Shown here one piece after another: positions 61,801 through 64,000 of a stretch of 64,000 nucleotides of DNA. Position 1 is the first letter of the stretch; the number at the start of each line of letters is the position of its first letter. The position numbers and the translations under genes are program-made. The notes below the pieces were generated by a model that was not told the DNA's origin, ran no database searches, and worked only from the letters and a program-made list of their open reading frames with translations. This DNA is from Magnetococcales bacterium (GTDB lineage Bacteria > Pseudomonadota > Magnetococcia > Magnetococcales > JADFYX01). The stretch covers positions 1-64,000 of the forward strand of contig JADFZU010000008.1 in the NCBI GenBank assembly GCA_015232365.1, written 5' to 3'.

Positions 61801-62138
61801 ATAAGGAAGCATTTGAAAATTATAAAAAGCAGGTTGGGGAAAGAAGTGGTAAAATAGTCGCTAGATTTATCAATCGATTGCCGACGCATTTACAGGACAT
61901 TGAGGATGGAATCAAGAACCAGAATTTATTAGAAGTTGCCCAATCAGCCCATAAATTAAAAGGTATAGCCAGACAGTTTGGAGCTGCTTTGTTGGGCAAT
62001 TTATGTGAACAGCTAGAACAGGACCTCAAGTCAGCCTCTGTTGAAGAACTGCTTGATCTATGTGTAGAGATGAAAACTGCAGGAAACTATCTTATACAAG
62101 AGATTCCCAAACTGATGGAAAAAAATAGCAATGGCTAA
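58836..62138 (+). CDS. Cache-domain hybrid histidine kinase (dCache-HAMP-HisKA-HATPase-REC-REC-HPt)
   Basis: Two TM segments bracketing [51 protein letters not shown]...[66 protein letters not shown]; two RECs; HPt [14 protein letters not shown]. Confidence 0.93.
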   Translation: MKLSIPIKFGLLSLVVTLFGVIGVSIFAYNSSDNLLQQQALARLGDDLAREQAVLKNRLSMIVNDVKNLEKSDEIAGIIRASQNEGYDEEQNMTLKLWRHRLARRFTTILEQRPEYAKIRLIGKQDKGKEIVRVDRLDNTIKAVSDSELQHKEQRPYFSESISMDTNQIYFSKISLNREHGRISFPPQTMLRIATPITAPSGKNFGIIIINVDFIALTRSLQNPPPNIYYFLANSNNEYLIHPDEKKRLSANSHKKAKIEDDFPVYNSWVKSENHENEPFREIFPDRELGTAIAHFHFNDWSHPEQFLVLGAVAKLSVLKKASDILRNKLLILITFSVLILTMLTFFGAQRLTRSIRVLTKVADQVTSGNEHVDIPLIGNDEITTLGQSLKTMLIRLAASRKELADLNLSLEDQVNRRTTELNSAKEELEVQNINLQIALQQAEASAKSKSEFLATMSHEIRTPMNGVLGMAEMLLTTNLDTRQQRYTDVIYRSGESLLHIINDILDLSKIEAGRLELVEKPFDLRDMIEGVMDAFFIESGKKQLDLALRFKPVNMPSGIVGDISRLRQVLVNLIGNAVKFTKKGGITVNVIEKNRTSDILDLRIEVTDTGIGIPLEVQQGLFEPFVQGDSTTSRNFGGTGLGLAIVKRLVDLLGGTLGLESNYGKGSTFWFEITFKREDSAIITNGLSKLTVKSNSERNDCARLLIVDDNAINREIAQEYINLWGLECEEAFDAPMALEVLDRAEKYNQQFDLVLMDHMMPGMTGIELAEQLAKDKRFANIPIILLSSVADHDEYIINNTDNLKTLLRKPVRRSILYNSIVDVLHNIKPKTPISIIEQTNHKPVSNTRQASPCKLLIVEDSDINAEVTIEMLNILGYSADWADNGESALRYIADKQYDLVFMDCHMPGLDGYETTSRIRLNESMGNSGFHLPIIALTAKAMEEDRNLCISVGMDDYLAKPIQAKDLQLMIEKWCSQPEERFNGVSGLDKEAFENYKKQVGERSGKIVARFINRLPTHLQDIEDGIKNQNLLEVAQSAHKLKGIARQFGAALLGNLCEQLEQDLKSASVEELLDLCVEMKTAGNYLIQEIPKLMEKNSNG

Positions 62139-64000
62139 ATCCAACACTACAGAACCATTGATTCTAGTCGTTGATGATGATGAAGATTTTCGTGATTCCC
62201 TGGCCGGTTTTTTAGAGACCAACAACTACAGGGTCCACGAAGTTGACAACGGCTCCGCAGCTTTGGAGTATTGTACCAGCAACACTCCAGATCTTATACT
62301 GCTGGATGCCAACATGCCGCAAATGGACGGTTTTAAAGTCTGTTCCGAGCTGAACAAAAACCGTAAAAACATTGCAACCCCCATAATCATGATCACAGCT
62401 TTAGCAGATGAAGCATCAGTTGATCAGGCTTTTACTGCCGGTGCCGAGGAGTATATCACCAAACCGGTAAACTGGTCGGTACTCCGCCTTCGAATTCATA
62501 GAATCATTGAAAGACGCAAACTAGAGGCACAACAACTGATCTATACCAGTGCGTTTGAGCAGAGTGCATCAAGCATTGTCATAACCAACCTGGACGGCAA
62601 TATAGAACATGTAAACCCGGCCTTCTTGCATATAACCGGCTACACTACTGAAGAGGTGATAGGAAAAAACCCACGGATTCTTAAATCAAACAAAACCCCA
62701 CCAGAAGTCTACACCGCAATGTGGCAAGCACTTTGTGAAGGAGAGAGCTGGCAAGGTGAATTTTATAACTTAACCAAAAGCGGCAAACATATTCTAGAGT
62801 CGGCAACCATAGTCCCAATTCGTAACCAGTTTGGCACCATAACCAATTATCTGGCATCTAAATCTGACATTACCAGCCAGAGAGAGGCTGAAACAAAACT
62901 GCAAGAGAGCCAGAGAGAGCTTGCCAAAGCCCAAGAGGTTTCCAATACCGGCAGTTGGACCTGGAATATGGAGACAGATAGAATAAGATGGTCCCAAGAG
63001 ATGTTTCGTATTTGCGGAGTTGACCCAGAAACATTCACTCCAACTTATGAAAAACTTCTGGAAATGGTCCATCCAGATGATCAAAAGCTGTTTAAAGAGA
63101 CTGTAAGCCACACTATTGTCAATATTCAAGAAGAGTTTCAGGATGAGTATAGAATAAGCCGTCCTGATGGCGAAGAACGCTGGGTAGATTCCCGTGGCGA
63201 GACTATCCTCGCTCCAAATGGCGAGATAGAAAAATTAGTCGGAACCATGCGCGATATTACTGATCGGAAAAAACGTGAACAGGCTCTCCATGAGAACCGT
63301 GAGCAGTACCGCCTGCTTTTAGAGACCACCAAATTTATCCCATGGGAGTTGGATGTAGATAATAAAAAATTCACCTATATAGGACCACAGATTGAGGATT
63401 TTCTTGGGTTTTCGGTAGAGGACTGGTCGGATATGGACTACTGGTCAAACCGTATTCATGAAGATGACCGTAAAGATGCAGTCAATTTTTGTGTAGATAC
63501 CATATCTAAAGGAGAAGATAACGAATTTGAATACCGGATGGTATCTAAAGATGAAAAAATTGTCTGGTTTAGGCATGTTGTAACAATCGTCCGTAAAGGG
63601 GAAGCAGTAACCGGCTTGCGTGGTTTTTTTATCGATATAACAGCACAAAAACAGGCTGAAAATGAGCTACGGCATACCATGGAACTGTTGAAAAAAAATG
63701 AAAACCAGTTGCAAGCTATCCTCTCCAACACCTCTGCCATGGTTTTTCTCAAAGATTTAAACGGCAGATATCTGCTAGTAAACCGCCGTTTTGAGCAGCT
63801 TTTCAATGTCAACCATGCTGGTATTACTGGTAAAACCGATTTTGATATTTTTCCAGCAGAGACAGCAAAGCGGATGCAAGACAATGACCGACAGGCTATG
63901 GAGGCAGGAAAATCTCTTGAAATAGAGGAGTTGATCTACCATGACAACAAACAACACACCTACCTCTCGGTCAAGTTTCCACTATACGATGATGCAAAAA
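62131..64000 (+). CDS. receiver domain-multi-PAS signalling protein, partial at window end
   Basis: Translation from ATG 62131: [37 protein letters not shown]...[17 protein letters not shown]...EYITKPVNW then four PAS-like domains ([58 protein letters not shown]). No stop before base 64000. Confidence 0.9.
   Translation, partial: MAKSNTTEPLILVVDDDEDFRDSLAGFLETNNYRVHEVDNGSAALEYCTSNTPDLILLDANMPQMDGFKVCSELNKNRKNIATPIIMITALADEASVDQAFTAGAEEYITKPVNWSVLRLRIHRIIERRKLEAQQLIYTSAFEQSASSIVITNLDGNIEHVNPAFLHITGYTTEEVIGKNPRILKSNKTPPEVYTAMWQALCEGESWQGEFYNLTKSGKHILESATIVPIRNQFGTITNYLASKSDITSQREAETKLQESQRELAKAQEVSNTGSWTWNMETDRIRWSQEMFRICGVDPETFTPTYEKLLEMVHPDDQKLFKETVSHTIVNIQEEFQDEYRISRPDGEERWVDSRGETILAPNGEIEKLVGTMRDITDRKKREQALHENREQYRLLLETTKFIPWELDVDNKKFTYIGPQIEDFLGFSVEDWSDMDYWSNRIHEDDRKDAVNFCVDTISKGEDNEFEYRMVSKDEKIVWFRHVVTIVRKGEAVTGLRGFFIDITAQKQAENELRHTMELLKKNENQLQAILSNTSAMVFLKDLNGRYLLVNRRFEQLFNVNHAGITGKTDFDIFPAETAKRMQDNDRQAMEAGKSLEIEELIYHDNKQHTYLSVKFPLYDDAK

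Noticed and set aside
4543-64000. Many 60-160 aa ORFs antisense or out of frame inside large genes (e.g. 5011-5379 +, 24477-24971 +, 32013-32501 +, 59630-60058 -)
   Set aside because: They overlap well-supported conserved genes, lack recognisable motifs, and are expected from codon composition on the opposite strand.
1-64000. tRNA genes or CRISPR arrays
   Set aside because: No T-loop/acceptor pairs or regularly spaced direct repeats found by eye; a tRNAscan-SE or CRISPRCasFinder run would settle this.

Overview
The window is a compact bacterial chromosomal segment with short intergenic gaps. Gene content suggests a Proteobacterium with alphaproteobacterial or Magnetococcia-like features: RquA, IalB-like protein, RNase J next to tatABC. 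Taxonomy is inferred only.

Housekeeping genes recognised include dnaE (5'-truncated by the window on the minus strand), nadA, queG, lipA, hemB, tusA, pilT-like, recA, parC, ftsK, RNase J, tatABC, an IHF/HU gene, rquA, cobA, a Tat-signal AmiC-type amidase, ubiG and rluD.

Accessory regions:
(1) A four-gene operon with overlapping start/stop codons at 56.3-64 kb. It encodes an excisionase-HTH/receiver protein, a secreted protein made of about 16 'TPxDVY' helical units arranged as two ~293-aa halves, a Cache-hybrid histidine kinase, and a REC-multi-PAS protein running off the window. This is my best candidate for an undescribed system.
(2) An FHA-cyclase gene between convergent parC and ftsK, flanked by a 62-bp near-perfect inverted repeat.
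(3) Four consecutive Pro/Gln/Met/Tyr-rich secreted proteins at 42.0-44.7 kb.
(4) A hybrid kinase whose first receiver and HPt domain both appear to lack their phospho-acceptor residues.

No tRNA, rRNA, CRISPR array or transposase was recognised by eye.
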